Source of the DNA: Roseicitreum antarcticum
GTDB taxonomy: Bacteria; Pseudomonadota; Alphaproteobacteria; Rhodobacterales; Rhodobacteraceae
DNA length: 64,000 nucleotides
Direction: 5' to 3'
Assembly: GCF_014681765.1 (NCBI RefSeq)
Contig: NZ_CP061498.1
Span: forward strand, 1,488,001 to 1,552,000
Shown piece by piece: positions 52,752-61,934 of this stretch; positions within the stretch are counted from its first letter, which is position 1; the number at the start of each line of letters is the position of its first letter. Both the position numbers and the translations under genes were made by a program. The notes beneath the pieces were generated by a model. That model searched no databases, was not told the origin of the DNA, and worked only from the letters and a program-made list of their open reading frames with translations.

Positions 52752-54137
52752 ATGGCGAAAGAAATGTTTTCTTCTAACCCACCCTTCACCCCACCCACCA
52801 CGGAAGAGGACAGGCTGGCGTGGCTTCGTCTCATTCGCTCTTCCCGCGTCGGTCCGGCGACGTTTTACCGGCTGATGCAGGACCATGGATCGGCGCAGGT
52901 CGCGCTGGACGCCCTGCCGGGCATTGCGCAGCACGCCGGGCTGGACCGCTATGTTGCCTGCCCCCGCGATGTGGCTCTGCGCGAGATTGACGCCGCGCGG
53001 CAGGTCGGCGCGAAAATGGCCTGTTTCGGCACACCCCATTATCCCACCGAACTCGCAACGCTGCCCGATGCCCCCCCGGTTCTGTGGTGCATGGGCCGCC
53101 GCGACCCGGTGCTGCGCCCGATGATTGCGATCGTCGGTGCCCGCAACGCATCCAGCCTGGGCACGCGCATGGCGCGCAAACTGGCTGAAGGGCTGGGCCA
53201 TTTCGGCTACACCATCGTTTCCGGGCTGGCCCGCGGAATCGACACCGCCGCGCATCATGCCGCGCTGAAAACCGGCACGATCGCGGTGATGGCAGGGGGG
53301 GTCGACGTGATCTATCCGCCCGAAAACGCAGTGCTTGCGGCGGCAATCGCCGATCAGGGGCTGCGGGTCTCCGATCAACCCATGGGAATGCAGCCGCAGG
53401 CCCGGCATTTCCCGCGCCGCAATCGGCTGATCTCCGGCCTGGCGCTTGGGGTCGTGGTGGTAGAGGCGGCGGAGAAATCCGGCTCGCTGATCACCGCACG
53501 TGACGCGCTGGATCAGGGGCGCGAGGTGATGGCCGTGCCCGGCCACCCTGTCGATGCGCGCGCTGCGGGCTGCAACGCCCTGATCCGTGACGGTGCGACA
53601 CTGGTGCGCGGCAGCGAGGACGTGCTGGAAGTCTTGCGCCCGTATCGTCCCGCCACCCGCAAAGGTCTGCAAGAAGCCGCCACGTTGGATGAACTGGAGC
53701 CCGATCACGACAGGACGCGCAGAACGCAGGCCGACGCGGTTCGACCCGAAGGCATGACTTTGACGGCCGGCCCGGCAGCTTCGCGCCAGCGGATCATGGT
53801 CCCGTCTGTCGCGGGCCAAGCATTCTCTGGCCAGCCGCCCCCCGTCCAACCAGCCTCGGGCCAGTCGCGACGGCAAAAATCACCCTTGGGCCACCGGCAG
53901 CCTGACGCGGCTGAAACCGTCTTGCCCCCCGGACAGGTACAGAAAGCAACAGCCGGGCACCCACCGCAGCTTCTGCACAACACCATCCTGTCCCGCCTCG
54001 GACCCAGTCCCATGGCTGAGGATCAGTTAATCCGGGACCTTGCACTGCCGCCGGCCATGGTGCTTCAGGAACTTCTGACGCTGGAACTCAGCGGATCGGT
54101 TCAGCGGCACAGCGGCGGGATGGTGTCGCGCGCTTGA
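52752..54137 (+). CDS. dprA: DNA-processing protein DprA
   Basis: A 461-aa protein that loads RecA on incoming single-stranded DNA. After an N-terminal helical part (EEDRLAWLRLIRSSRVGPATFYRL), the extended Rossmann domain shows IVGARNASSLGTRMARKLAEGL, VSGLARGIDTAAHHAALKTG and FPRRNRLISGLALGVVVVEAAEKSGSLITARDAL (in adjoining parts). A winged-helix domain closes the protein (about 405-460). Between them lies an unusually long Pro/Gln/Ser-rich linker of about 100 residues (298-400). GAGGCGGCG precedes the ATG. Confidence 0.94.
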   Translation: MAKEMFSSNPPFTPPTTEEDRLAWLRLIRSSRVGPATFYRLMQDHGSAQVALDALPGIAQHAGLDRYVACPRDVALREIDAARQVGAKMACFGTPHYPTELATLPDAPPVLWCMGRRDPVLRPMIAIVGARNASSLGTRMARKLAEGLGHFGYTIVSGLARGIDTAAHHAALKTGTIAVMAGGVDVIYPPENAVLAAAIADQGLRVSDQPMGMQPQARHFPRRNRLISGLALGVVVVEAAEKSGSLITARDALDQGREVMAVPGHPVDARAAGCNALIRDGATLVRGSEDVLEVLRPYRPATRKGLQEAATLDELEPDHDRTRRTQADAVRPEGMTLTAGPAASRQRIMVPSVAGQAFSGQPPPVQPASGQSRRQKSPLGHRQPDAAETVLPPGQVQKATAGHPPQLLHNTILSRLGPSPMAEDQLIRDLALPPAMVLQELLTLELSGSVQRHSGGMVSRA

Positions 54138-54363
54138 ATGGCAAGGGGCTGGGCGGTGCGTCGCCGATGATCTTTGGAATGGCCTCACCCCCATAGGGGG
54201 CCAAGCCCCCATCCTGCCCGCCCAGGCAGCCGCGCAGAAGACCCCCTTGGTTGAACGGAAAAACCAGCTGCGGTTTCAGTGCATTGACAATACCCGTGAA
54301 CAGGCCACATCTTGCGCCGCCAAAGGCCGGGCCCCTCCGGCAGCGTTTGATCAGAGGTTTTTC

Positions 54364-57087
54364 ATGGCAGTCGTCGTCGTAGAGTCCCCGGCTAAGGCCA
54401 AGACAATCAACAAGTATCTTGGCCCCGGCTTTACGGTTCTGGCGTCCTATGGACACGTTCGCGATCTGCCACCAAAAGACGGTTCGGTCGATACCGATCA
54501 CGACTTCGAGATGAAATGGGACGTCGCCGCCGACAGCCGCAAGCACCTCAAGGCGATCTCCGACGCCCTGAAGGATGACAACGACCTGATCCTCGCCACC
54601 GACCCCGACCGTGAGGGCGAGGCGATCTCGTGGCACCTGACCGAGGCGCTGGCAAAGTCGCGTGCCATCAAGAAAGACACACCTGTGCGCCGCGTGGTGT
54701 TCAACGCGATCACCAAGAACGCGGTGACCGAGGCGATGAAAAACCCACGCGATGTTGATATGGAACTGGTGCGCGCCTATCTGGCACGCCGCGCGCTGGA
54801 TTATCTGGTCGGCTTCAACCTCTCGCCCGTACTCTGGCGCAAACTGCCCGGCGCGAAGTCGGCGGGCCGCGTGCAATCCGTCTGCCTGCGCCTGATCGTC
54901 GAGCGTGAGATGGAAATCGAGGCCTTCGACGCCCGCGAATACTGGACCGTTGCCGCCCAACTGACGACCCCGCGCGGGCAGGAATTCGAGGCTCGGCTGA
55001 TCAGCCTGGCGGGCAAGAAGCTTGATAAATTCGACCTCGCCACCGGCACGGACGCCGAAATGGCGGTGCACGCGGTGACCAGCCGCGACCTTGTGGTTCA
55101 ATCGGTCGAGGCAAAGCCCGCCACCCGCAACCCCTCGGCGCCCTTCATGACCTCCACCCTGCAGCAAGAGGCCAGCCGCAAATTCGGCATGGGCGCCAAG
55201 CAATGCATGAGCACGGCGCAGCGCCTCTATGAGGCAGGTTATATCACCTACATGCGGACCGACGGGATCGACATGGCGCCCGAGGCCGTGATGGCCGCAC
55301 GTGATGAGATCAAGCGCCGCTATGGCGCGGATTATGTGCCCAAATCGCCGCGCATGTACAAGAACAAGGCGAAAAACGCCCAGGAAGCGCATGAATGCAT
55401 CCGCCCCACCGAAATGTCGGTCGGCCCCGAGGCGCTGAAAACCACCGATGCCGATCAGCGTAAGCTCTATGATCTGATCTGGAAACGCACCATCGCGGGC
55501 CAGATGGAAGCCGCGCGGCTGGAACGCACCACGGTGGATATCGGCAGCCGCGACGAACAGGTGGGCCTGCGCGCCACGGGTCAGGTCATCACCTTCGACG
55601 GCTTCTTGAAGGTCTATGAGGAAGGGCGCGACGACACCGCCGATGAGGATGGCGGGCGCCTGCCGCAGATCGCGCAAGGTGACGCAACGCCGAAAAAGGC
55701 CGTGACCCCCGAACAGCATTTCACCCAGCCCCCGCCCCGCTATACCGAAGCGACGCTGGTCAAACGCATGGAAGAACTGGGCATCGGGCGCCCCTCGACC
55801 TATGCCTCGATCGTCACCACGATCCAGGACCGCGGGTACGTGCGCAAGGACAAGAACCGCCTGATCCCCGAGGATAAGGGGCGTCTGGTCACGATCTTTC
55901 TGGTCAACTACTTCCGCAAATATCTGGAATACGACTTCACCGCCGATCTGGAATCGCAGTTGGACGACATCTCGGCCGGGGACCGCGATTATAAGGACGT
56001 GTTGGCCCGTTTCTGGCGCGATTTCTCGGCCGCGATTGCCGAAACCGCAGACCTGCGCATCACCGAGGTGCTGGAAAAGATTGATGAGGTGCTGGCCCCG
56101 CAACTCTATCCCCCGCGTGAGGACGGGTCTGACCCGAAATCCTGCCCAAAATGCGGCTCGGGTCGGCTGAACCTGAAAACTGCCCGCTCAGGCGGCGCGT
56201 TCATCGGCTGCAACAATTACCCCGAATGCCGCTACACCCGCCCCATCGCCGGTGAGGGCGAGGATGCAGAGCTGTCGGGCGACGGCAAGCTGCTGGGCCA
56301 TGATGACGGTGATCCGATCAGCCTGCGCACCGGGCGCTTCGGCCCCTACGTGCAGCGCGGCGAAGCGACCGAAGAAGTGCCCAAACCGCCCCGCGCCAGC
56401 CTGCCCAAAGGCTGGACCACCGATGCGATGGACCTCGAAAAGGCGCTGTTGCTGCTGTCACTGCCCCGCCCCGTCGGCCCCCACCCCGAGGATGGTGAAC
56501 TGATCGAGGCCGGGATCGGCCGCTATGGCCCCTTCGTGAAACACGGCAAGAAATACGCCAACCTGCCTGATGTCGATGAGGTCTTCATCATCGGCATGAA
56601 CCGCGCCGTCGAAGTGCTGGCCGCCAAGCCCACCCGGGGCCGCGCTGCCGCTGCCGCCCCCCTGCGCGAACTGGGCGAACACCCAACCAGTGGCGGTCCT
56701 GTCAATGTGATGAACGGCAAATACGGCCCCTATGTGAAATGGGACAAGGTAAACGCCACCCTGCCCAAGGACACCGACCCCGCCGCCATCACCATGGAAG
56801 AAGCTGTGGAACTGATCACGGCCAAGGCGGGCAAGACGAAGTCCAAGCCCAAGGCCGCCGCCAAACCCAAGGCAGCCGCCAAGCCGAAGGCTGCGGCAAC
56901 CAAGGCAAAGGCGGGCACAGCAAAGGCGACCACTGCGAAGACGGCCACTGCGAAGACGGCCACTGCGAAGACGGCCACTGCGAAGACGGCCACTGCGAAG
57001 ACCGGCACCGCAAAAACCACGACCAAAGCCGCTGCCAAGCCCAAAACCACCAAGGCAAAACCCGCCCCGGACGACAGCGCCGGATAA
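54364..57087 (+). CDS. topA: DNA topoisomerase I
   Basis: A 907-aa type IA topoisomerase relaxing negative supercoils. TOPRIM domain at the start (VVVESPAKAKTINKYLG, later DPDREGEAISWHL), catalytic Tyr296 in GYITYMRTDGI, then IGRPSTYASIV. A four-Cys zinc ribbon (CPKCGSG...CNNYPEC) follows near 595-625, then Topo-C repeats of the type GRFGPYVQ and GKYGPYVKW. The last 80 residues are a Lys/Ala/Thr tail encoded partly by a 15-bp tandem repeat. The ATG at 54364 follows AGAGG; earlier in-frame starts have no support. The 226 bases after dprA hold only small CCCCC/GGGGG hairpins. Confidence 0.95.
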   Translation: MAVVVVESPAKAKTINKYLGPGFTVLASYGHVRDLPPKDGSVDTDHDFEMKWDVAADSRKHLKAISDALKDDNDLILATDPDREGEAISWHLTEALAKSRAIKKDTPVRRVVFNAITKNAVTEAMKNPRDVDMELVRAYLARRALDYLVGFNLSPVLWRKLPGAKSAGRVQSVCLRLIVEREMEIEAFDAREYWTVAAQLTTPRGQEFEARLISLAGKKLDKFDLATGTDAEMAVHAVTSRDLVVQSVEAKPATRNPSAPFMTSTLQQEASRKFGMGAKQCMSTAQRLYEAGYITYMRTDGIDMAPEAVMAARDEIKRRYGADYVPKSPRMYKNKAKNAQEAHECIRPTEMSVGPEALKTTDADQRKLYDLIWKRTIAGQMEAARLERTTVDIGSRDEQVGLRATGQVITFDGFLKVYEEGRDDTADEDGGRLPQIAQGDATPKKAVTPEQHFTQPPPRYTEATLVKRMEELGIGRPSTYASIVTTIQDRGYVRKDKNRLIPEDKGRLVTIFLVNYFRKYLEYDFTADLESQLDDISAGDRDYKDVLARFWRDFSAAIAETADLRITEVLEKIDEVLAPQLYPPREDGSDPKSCPKCGSGRLNLKTARSGGAFIGCNNYPECRYTRPIAGEGEDAELSGDGKLLGHDDGDPISLRTGRFGPYVQRGEATEEVPKPPRASLPKGWTTDAMDLEKALLLLSLPRPVGPHPEDGELIEAGIGRYGPFVKHGKKYANLPDVDEVFIIGMNRAVEVLAAKPTRGRAAAAAPLRELGEHPTSGGPVNVMNGKYGPYVKWDKVNATLPKDTDPAAITMEEAVELITAKAGKTKSKPKAAAKPKAAAKPKAAATKAKAGTAKATTAKTATAKTATAKTATAKTATAKTGTAKTTTKAAAKPKTTKAKPAPDDSAG
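56931..57002 (+). repeat. 15-bp tandem repeat in the 3' end of topA
   Basis: The unit CACTGCGAAGACGGC is repeated four times without a mismatch (56931-56990) and then partly a fifth time. It keeps the topA frame and encodes AKTAT pentapeptides of the basic tail. Exact identity suggests recent expansion by slippage, so copy number may vary between strains. Confidence 0.9.
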
Positions 57088-57168
57088 ACCCCGCAGCATA
57101 ACCCCAGATTGACTTCACCGATGTGCCGCGCCACAACATGACCCGACGTGACATTGAGGGAGTGAACG

Positions 57169-57864
57169 ATGAAAAAGATCTATGGCTCAGCCGCCGAGGC
57201 GCTGGACGGCGTGCTGTTCGATGGCATGACCATCGCGGCAGGCGGCTTTGGCCTGTCCGGCATACCCGAACTGCTGATTGCGGCGATCCGCGACGCGGGC
57301 ACCAAGGACCTGACCATCGCCTCGAACAACGCCGGTGTGGATGATTTCGGCCTTGGCCTTCTGTTGCAGACCAAGCAGGTGCGCAAGATGATGTCCTCGT
57401 ATGTCGGCGAGAACGCTGAATTCATGCGGCAATATCTGTCCGGTGAGCTGGAGCTGGAATTCAACCCGCAGGGCACGCTCGCCGAACGCATGCGCGCAGG
57501 CGGCGCGGGCATTGCAGGCTTCTACACCAAGACCGGCGTGGGCACGGTCATCGCCGATGGCAAGGAACTGAAGGAATTCGACGGCGAAACCTATGTTCTG
57601 GAACGCGGCATTGTCGCCGATCTGTCCATCGTGAAGGCGTGGAAGGCCGATGACACCGGCAACCTCGTGTTCCGCAAGACCGCGCGCAACTTCAACCCGC
57701 CTGCCGCCACCTGCGGCAAGATCTGTGTGGCCGAGGTTGAAGAAATCGTACCGCGCGGCAGTCTGGACCCCGATCACATCCACCTGCCCGGCATCTATGT
57801 GCACCGCCTGATTCAGGGCCAGCATGAAAAACGCATCGAACAGCGCACAACGCGCGCCGCATAA
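57169..57864 (+). CDS. scoA: 3-oxoacid CoA-transferase subunit A
   Basis: A 231-aa CoA-transferase family I alpha subunit, which with the B subunit moves CoA from succinyl-CoA to acetoacetate for ketone body and polyhydroxybutyrate breakdown. The N-terminal [19 protein letters not shown] and the [18 protein letters not shown] segment are diagnostic. GAGGGAG precedes the ATG. scoB begins 14 bases downstream. Confidence 0.94.
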   Translation: MKKIYGSAAEALDGVLFDGMTIAAGGFGLSGIPELLIAAIRDAGTKDLTIASNNAGVDDFGLGLLLQTKQVRKMMSSYVGENAEFMRQYLSGELELEFNPQGTLAERMRAGGAGIAGFYTKTGVGTVIADGKELKEFDGETYVLERGIVADLSIVKAWKADDTGNLVFRKTARNFNPPAATCGKICVAEVEEIVPRGSLDPDHIHLPGIYVHRLIQGQHEKRIEQRTTRAA

Positions 57865-57878
57865 GGGGGACCGAGATC

Positions 57879-58508
57879 ATGGCATGGGACCGCAATCAGA
57901 TGGCCGCCCGCGCGGCACAGGAACTTGAAGACGGGATGTATGTGAACCTGGGCATCGGCATCCCGACGCTGGTGGCCAATTACATTCCCGAGGGCGTCAC
58001 CGTGACGCTGCAATCGGAAAACGGCATGCTGGGCATTGGCCCCTTCCCGACCGAGGATGAGGTCGACGCCGACCTGATCAACGCCGGCAAGCAGACCGTC
58101 ACCGCGCTGCCGCATACCGCATTCTTCGACAGCGCGCAGTCGTTTGCGATGATCCGCGGCGGCAAGATCGCCATGGCGATCCTGGGCGCGATGGAAGTCG
58201 CCGAAAACGGCGATCTGGCAAACTGGATGATCCCCGGCAAGCTCATCAAAGGCATGGGCGGGGCGATGGACCTTGTGGCAGGCGTCAAACGCATCATCGT
58301 CGTGATGGATCACACCAACAAGGCCGGTGAATCGAAGCTCTTGAAGGAATGCACCCTGCCGTTGACCGGCAAGGCCGTGGTCAACACCATCATCACCAAT
58401 CTGGGGGTGCTGGAAGTGGTCGAAGGCGGGCTGAAGATCGTCGAGGTCGCCGAAGGCGTCACCGAGGATGAAATCCGCGCCGCGACCGCCGCCGCGATTG
58501 TAAACTGA
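57879..58508 (+). CDS. scoB: 3-oxoacid CoA-transferase subunit B
   Basis: A 209-aa beta subunit. The catalytic Glu is in [14 protein letters not shown], the glutamate that forms the CoA thioester; [17 protein letters not shown] and [19 protein letters not shown] are conserved segments. It forms a two-gene operon with scoA and is followed by a clear terminator. Acetoacetate is the usual acceptor in this order, where PHB turnover is common. Confidence 0.95.
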   Translation: MAWDRNQMAARAAQELEDGMYVNLGIGIPTLVANYIPEGVTVTLQSENGMLGIGPFPTEDEVDADLINAGKQTVTALPHTAFFDSAQSFAMIRGGKIAMAILGAMEVAENGDLANWMIPGKLIKGMGGAMDLVAGVKRIIVVMDHTNKAGESKLLKECTLPLTGKAVVNTIITNLGVLEVVEGGLKIVEVAEGVTEDEIRAATAAAIVN

Positions 58509-58514
58509 CACCGC

Positions 58515-58554
58515 ATCCGGCTCTGCGCAGGGACTGCCCCCGCCAGAGCCGGAT
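58515..58554 (+). terminator. Terminator of scoAB
   Basis: A perfect 11-bp stem (58515-58525 with 58544-58554) with an 18-base loop, 7 bases after the scoB stop, between convergent genes. No strong T-run follows. Confidence 0.6.
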
Positions 58555-58639
58555 CACCCTTCACACCACCGCATCGCCATCGTCAAGTCGCCACCAAGGC
58601 GCGGCACCTCTCTTTGAAGGACCCCGCACCTGCGTCTCG

Positions 58640-59308
58640 CTACCCGCAGGCAGATAGCGGCAAGGCAAACGCGGTCTGGCCCGTAACGACAGCCACCGCC
58701 CCCGGCCCGATGGCACGCTGCACCGCCGGATCATGCGCATCCAGCCCGCCGGTATAGGTGCCAAAAGCGGGCAGGATGATCCCCGACCTTCCCAACAAGA
58801 AACACGCCCTGCGCCCCCCGCCCATGCGCGCGGGCAGGCGCAGCTTGGGGTGGTAATGCCCCGACACCTCGGGCAGGCCATCCGCCTGCGCGATATGGCG
58901 AAAGCACAGCGGGCCAAAGGCGAATGCCGCCACCCCCTGCCCCGCCGCGTTCATCGCCATGGGGTCGTGGTTGCCCTGCACCCAGATCCAGTCCCGTCCG
59001 GCCTCCAGCCCCTGCAAGGCAGCCAGCGCGGGGGCGTCCAGTTCAGCCGCCGCCGTGTCATCGTCGAAACTGTCGCCCAGGCAGATGACCCGCGCGGGCG
59101 CCAGTTCCGCCACCAGCGCGGACAGCCGTGCCAGCGTGTCGGCGACCTCATAGGGCGGTAGCAACGCCCCCGACCGTCGGGCGATCCGCCCCGCCTTGCC
59201 CAGATGCAGATCGGCCACCACCAGCGTGTGCGCGCCCGGCCACCATAAGGCGCGGGACGGCAGCGCGGTCAGGGTTTCCCCGGCAAAGGTGAAGTCATGG
59301 CCTGTCAT
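58640..59308 (-). CDS. pdeM: Ligase-associated DNA damage response phosphoesterase
   Basis: A 222-aa calcineurin-like metallophosphoesterase of the type encoded beside Lhr-like helicases and ATP-dependent ligases. Metal motifs are DLHLGKAGR, CLGDSFDDD and QGNHDPMA, then SGHYHPK with the distal His pair. The start MTGHDFTF at 59308 fits the family's beginning (FTFAGETLTALPSRALWWP); the frame is also open to a TTG at 59344. It lies 45 bases after the helicase gene and is probably co-transcribed with it. Confidence 0.88.
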   Translation of the reverse strand: MTGHDFTFAGETLTALPSRALWWPGAHTLVVADLHLGKAGRIARRSGALLPPYEVADTLARLSALVAELAPARVICLGDSFDDDTAAAELDAPALAALQGLEAGRDWIWVQGNHDPMAMNAAGQGVAAFAFGPLCFRHIAQADGLPEVSGHYHPKLRLPARMGGGRRACFLLGRSGIILPAFGTYTGGLDAHDPAVQRAIGPGAVAVVTGQTAFALPLSACG

Positions 59309-59353
59309 GGCGCTGCATGTCGCCGATTGCCGCGCCACGATCAAGCCCCGTCA

Positions 59354-61771
59354 TCAGGGCGTCAGCCCCGCCGTGCGCATCAGTTTTTCAGCGGCATCAC
59401 TCAGCAAGCGTTCACGCCCCGCGCCATGGATCGGAATGCGTCCGGGCTCCAGGAACAGCGGCGCGGCCAGCGGGCTGACGCGGGGCAGCGCCACATGGTC
59501 CACCCGGTCGGCGACACGGGCCAGCATTGCCTCGATCCGGCCAAAATCCACCAGCCCGCGCATCGCCTCTTCACGGGTGATATCCAGCAGCAAATGCCCG
59601 GGGTCGTACTTGATCAAGGTTTCATAAAGGATATCCGACGAAAACGTCGCCTGCCGCCCCGACTTGCGCTGCCCCTGATGCACCCGGTCGATCAGGCCCG
59701 CGATCACCGCACTGGCGCGAAAGGTGCGCTTCATCACCGCATTGCCCTGCAACCACGTCTCCAGCCCGTCGCGCAGATCGGCAGCGCGGATCAGCGCATG
59801 CGGGTCGGTCACCGGGTCCAGCCCCCAGATCAGCGTGGCGTAATCCGTTGCGACGAAGCCCAGCGGATGCAGCCCCGCATCTTCCATCCGGCGGGTCAGC
59901 AGCAGGCCCAGCGTTTGCTGCGCGTTGCGCCCGGCAAACCCGTAGACGCACAGATGCTGCCGCCCGTCATGCGGGAAGGTCTCCAGCAACAGACGGTCGG
60001 GCTGCGGCAGGCGCGAGACGGCGCGCTGCAACGCCAGCCAGTCGCGGGTATGGCCCGGCAGGTCGGGCCAGTCCTCCGCCTGCAAGATCTGCAAGATCCG
60101 GTCGGCCAGCAGGGTCGAGGTGGCGAATTTCGTGCCATTGAACACCGCCACTTTCGGGTCGCGCCCGGGGCTGCGCGACACCTCGACAGTCATTTCGCGC
60201 AGGCCTTCATAGCGCACCACCTGCCCACCGATCAAAAAGGTATCGCCCGCCGTGAGGGTGGCGGCAAAGCTTTCCTCGACCTCGCCCAGGGGCGCACCGC
60301 CGCGCGACCGGCGCATCCGAACCTTCAGCGTCTCTATATCAATGATCGTGCCCAGGTTCATGCGGATGCTGGCCGCCGCGCGCGGATCGCGCAACTGCCA
60401 CATGCCGTCGGGGCGCTGCATCAGGCGTTGCCAGCGGTCATAGGCGCGCAGCGCATAGCCTCCGGTGGCCGCGAAATCGAGGCAGGCGTCGAACCGCGCG
60501 CGCGACAGCGCGGTATAGGGACCCGCCGTCGTGACTTCGGCAAACAGCGCGTCCGCATCAAACGGCCCGGCGGCAGCCGTGGCAAGGATGTGCTGGCACA
60601 GCACATCGCGGGGCCCCGGGCCACGCGGCGCGCCGTCCAGATCGCGCGCTTGCACCGCCTGAAGGGCGGCCAGACATTCCACCACCTCGAACCGGTTCGC
60701 AGGCACCAGCCGCGCCTTCGACGGCACATTAGGACGGTGGTTGGCACGCCCGATGCGCTGCACCAGCCGTTTGACATTGCGCGGCGCGCCGACCTGAATG
60801 ACCAGATCGACATCGCCCCAGTCGATGCCCAGATCCAGCGTGCCGGTGCAGACGATGGCGCGCAGGCGGCCTTCGGTCATCGCGGCCTCGGTCCGCGCAC
60901 GGGCGTCACGCGACAGGCTGCCATGATGGATGGCAATGGGCAGCGCATCGGCATTCTGCAACCAAAGGTCATGGAAGAACAATTCGGCCTGCGCGCGGGT
61001 GTTGTGGAAAATCAACGTGGTGCGATGCGCCTTCACCTGCTCCAAGATGGCCGCAATCGCATAGCGCCCGCCGCCGCCCGCCCATGGCGGCGCAACACCG
61101 GCATCCAGCATGGCGATGTCAGGCGCCGGGCCGGGGTCGGCATGGCGGATTTCGCTCGGGTCGGGGTGACAGGCCAGAAACTGCCCCAGCGCGGCTGGAT
61201 CTTCCACCGTCGCCGACAGGCCCACCCGGCGCATGCCGGGCGCCAGATGCTGCAACCGCGCGAGGCTCAGCGCCAGTTGATCGCCGCGCTTGCTCTCGGC
61301 CAGCGCGTGGATCTCATCGACCACCACCCGCGACAGCCCGGCAAACATCCGCCCGCAATCGGGCTGGCTCAGCAGCACGGCAAGGCTTTCGGGCGTGGTC
61401 AGCAAGATATGTGGCGGGTCGGCGCGCTGCCGCCGCTTGACGCTGGAAGTGGTGTCGCCGGTGCGATCCTCGACCCGGATCTGCAGGCCCATACCGTCGA
61501 TGGGACGCTTCAGGTTGCGGCCAATATCCGCCGTCAGCGCCTTCAAGGGCGAGACATAGAGCGTGTGCAACCCCGGCGGCGGCGCTGTGCCCAGCTCCAT
61601 CAGACTGGGCAGAAACCCTGCCAGCGTCTTGCCCGCCCCGGTGGGCGCAACAAGCAGCAGCGCAGGCGCGTCGGCGCGCGCCAGCAGGTCTTGCTGATGC
61701 GCATGCAGCCGCCAGCCCTGCGCGGCAAACCATGTCTGAAAGGGGTCGGGCAATCCGGTCATGGGGGGCAT
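59354..61771 (-). CDS. Ligase-associated DEXH-box (Lhr-like) DNA helicase
   Basis: An 805-aa superfamily 2 helicase. Walker A APTGAGKT at 42-49, DEIH box in VVVDEIHALAESKRGDQL, motif III RVGLSATVEDP, motif IV-VI with TLIFHNTRAQAE, CTGTLDLGIDWGDVD and QRIGRANHR. The C-terminal half is the Lhr-specific winged-helix/beta-barrel region. Partner of the pdeM gene just downstream; a ligase is not in the window. The ATG at 61771 has GAGGCGGG upstream. The frame continues to 61900 through a Cys-rich, protein-like stretch that could be an N-terminal extension. Confidence 0.92.
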   Translation of the reverse strand: MPPMTGLPDPFQTWFAAQGWRLHAHQQDLLARADAPALLLVAPTGAGKTLAGFLPSLMELGTAPPPGLHTLYVSPLKALTADIGRNLKRPIDGMGLQIRVEDRTGDTTSSVKRRQRADPPHILLTTPESLAVLLSQPDCGRMFAGLSRVVVDEIHALAESKRGDQLALSLARLQHLAPGMRRVGLSATVEDPAALGQFLACHPDPSEIRHADPGPAPDIAMLDAGVAPPWAGGGGRYAIAAILEQVKAHRTTLIFHNTRAQAELFFHDLWLQNADALPIAIHHGSLSRDARARTEAAMTEGRLRAIVCTGTLDLGIDWGDVDLVIQVGAPRNVKRLVQRIGRANHRPNVPSKARLVPANRFEVVECLAALQAVQARDLDGAPRGPGPRDVLCQHILATAAAGPFDADALFAEVTTAGPYTALSRARFDACLDFAATGGYALRAYDRWQRLMQRPDGMWQLRDPRAAASIRMNLGTIIDIETLKVRMRRSRGGAPLGEVEESFAATLTAGDTFLIGGQVVRYEGLREMTVEVSRSPGRDPKVAVFNGTKFATSTLLADRILQILQAEDWPDLPGHTRDWLALQRAVSRLPQPDRLLLETFPHDGRQHLCVYGFAGRNAQQTLGLLLTRRMEDAGLHPLGFVATDYATLIWGLDPVTDPHALIRAADLRDGLETWLQGNAVMKRTFRASAVIAGLIDRVHQGQRKSGRQATFSSDILYETLIKYDPGHLLLDITREEAMRGLVDFGRIEAMLARVADRVDHVALPRVSPLAAPLFLEPGRIPIHGAGRERLLSDAAEKLMRTAGLTP

Positions 61772-61934
61772 ATAGCCCGCCTCGCGCCAGAACCACAGGG
61801 GTGTGCCACAGGCGATCCGCTCGCCGCACCAGATCGTGTCGCGCGCCTTCGCAATCTTGCACCCGCCCAGACAGCCGGACGCGCGCGGCCCTGCCGACAA
61901 GCGAGGCGGCGCGGACCGCGGTTTACGGATAACC

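Noticed and set aside
56740-57100. Repetitive frames on either strand across the topA tail (HCEDG-type and SSQWP-type repeats)
   Set aside because: These are readings of the 15-bp tandem repeat in wrong frames and not separate genes.
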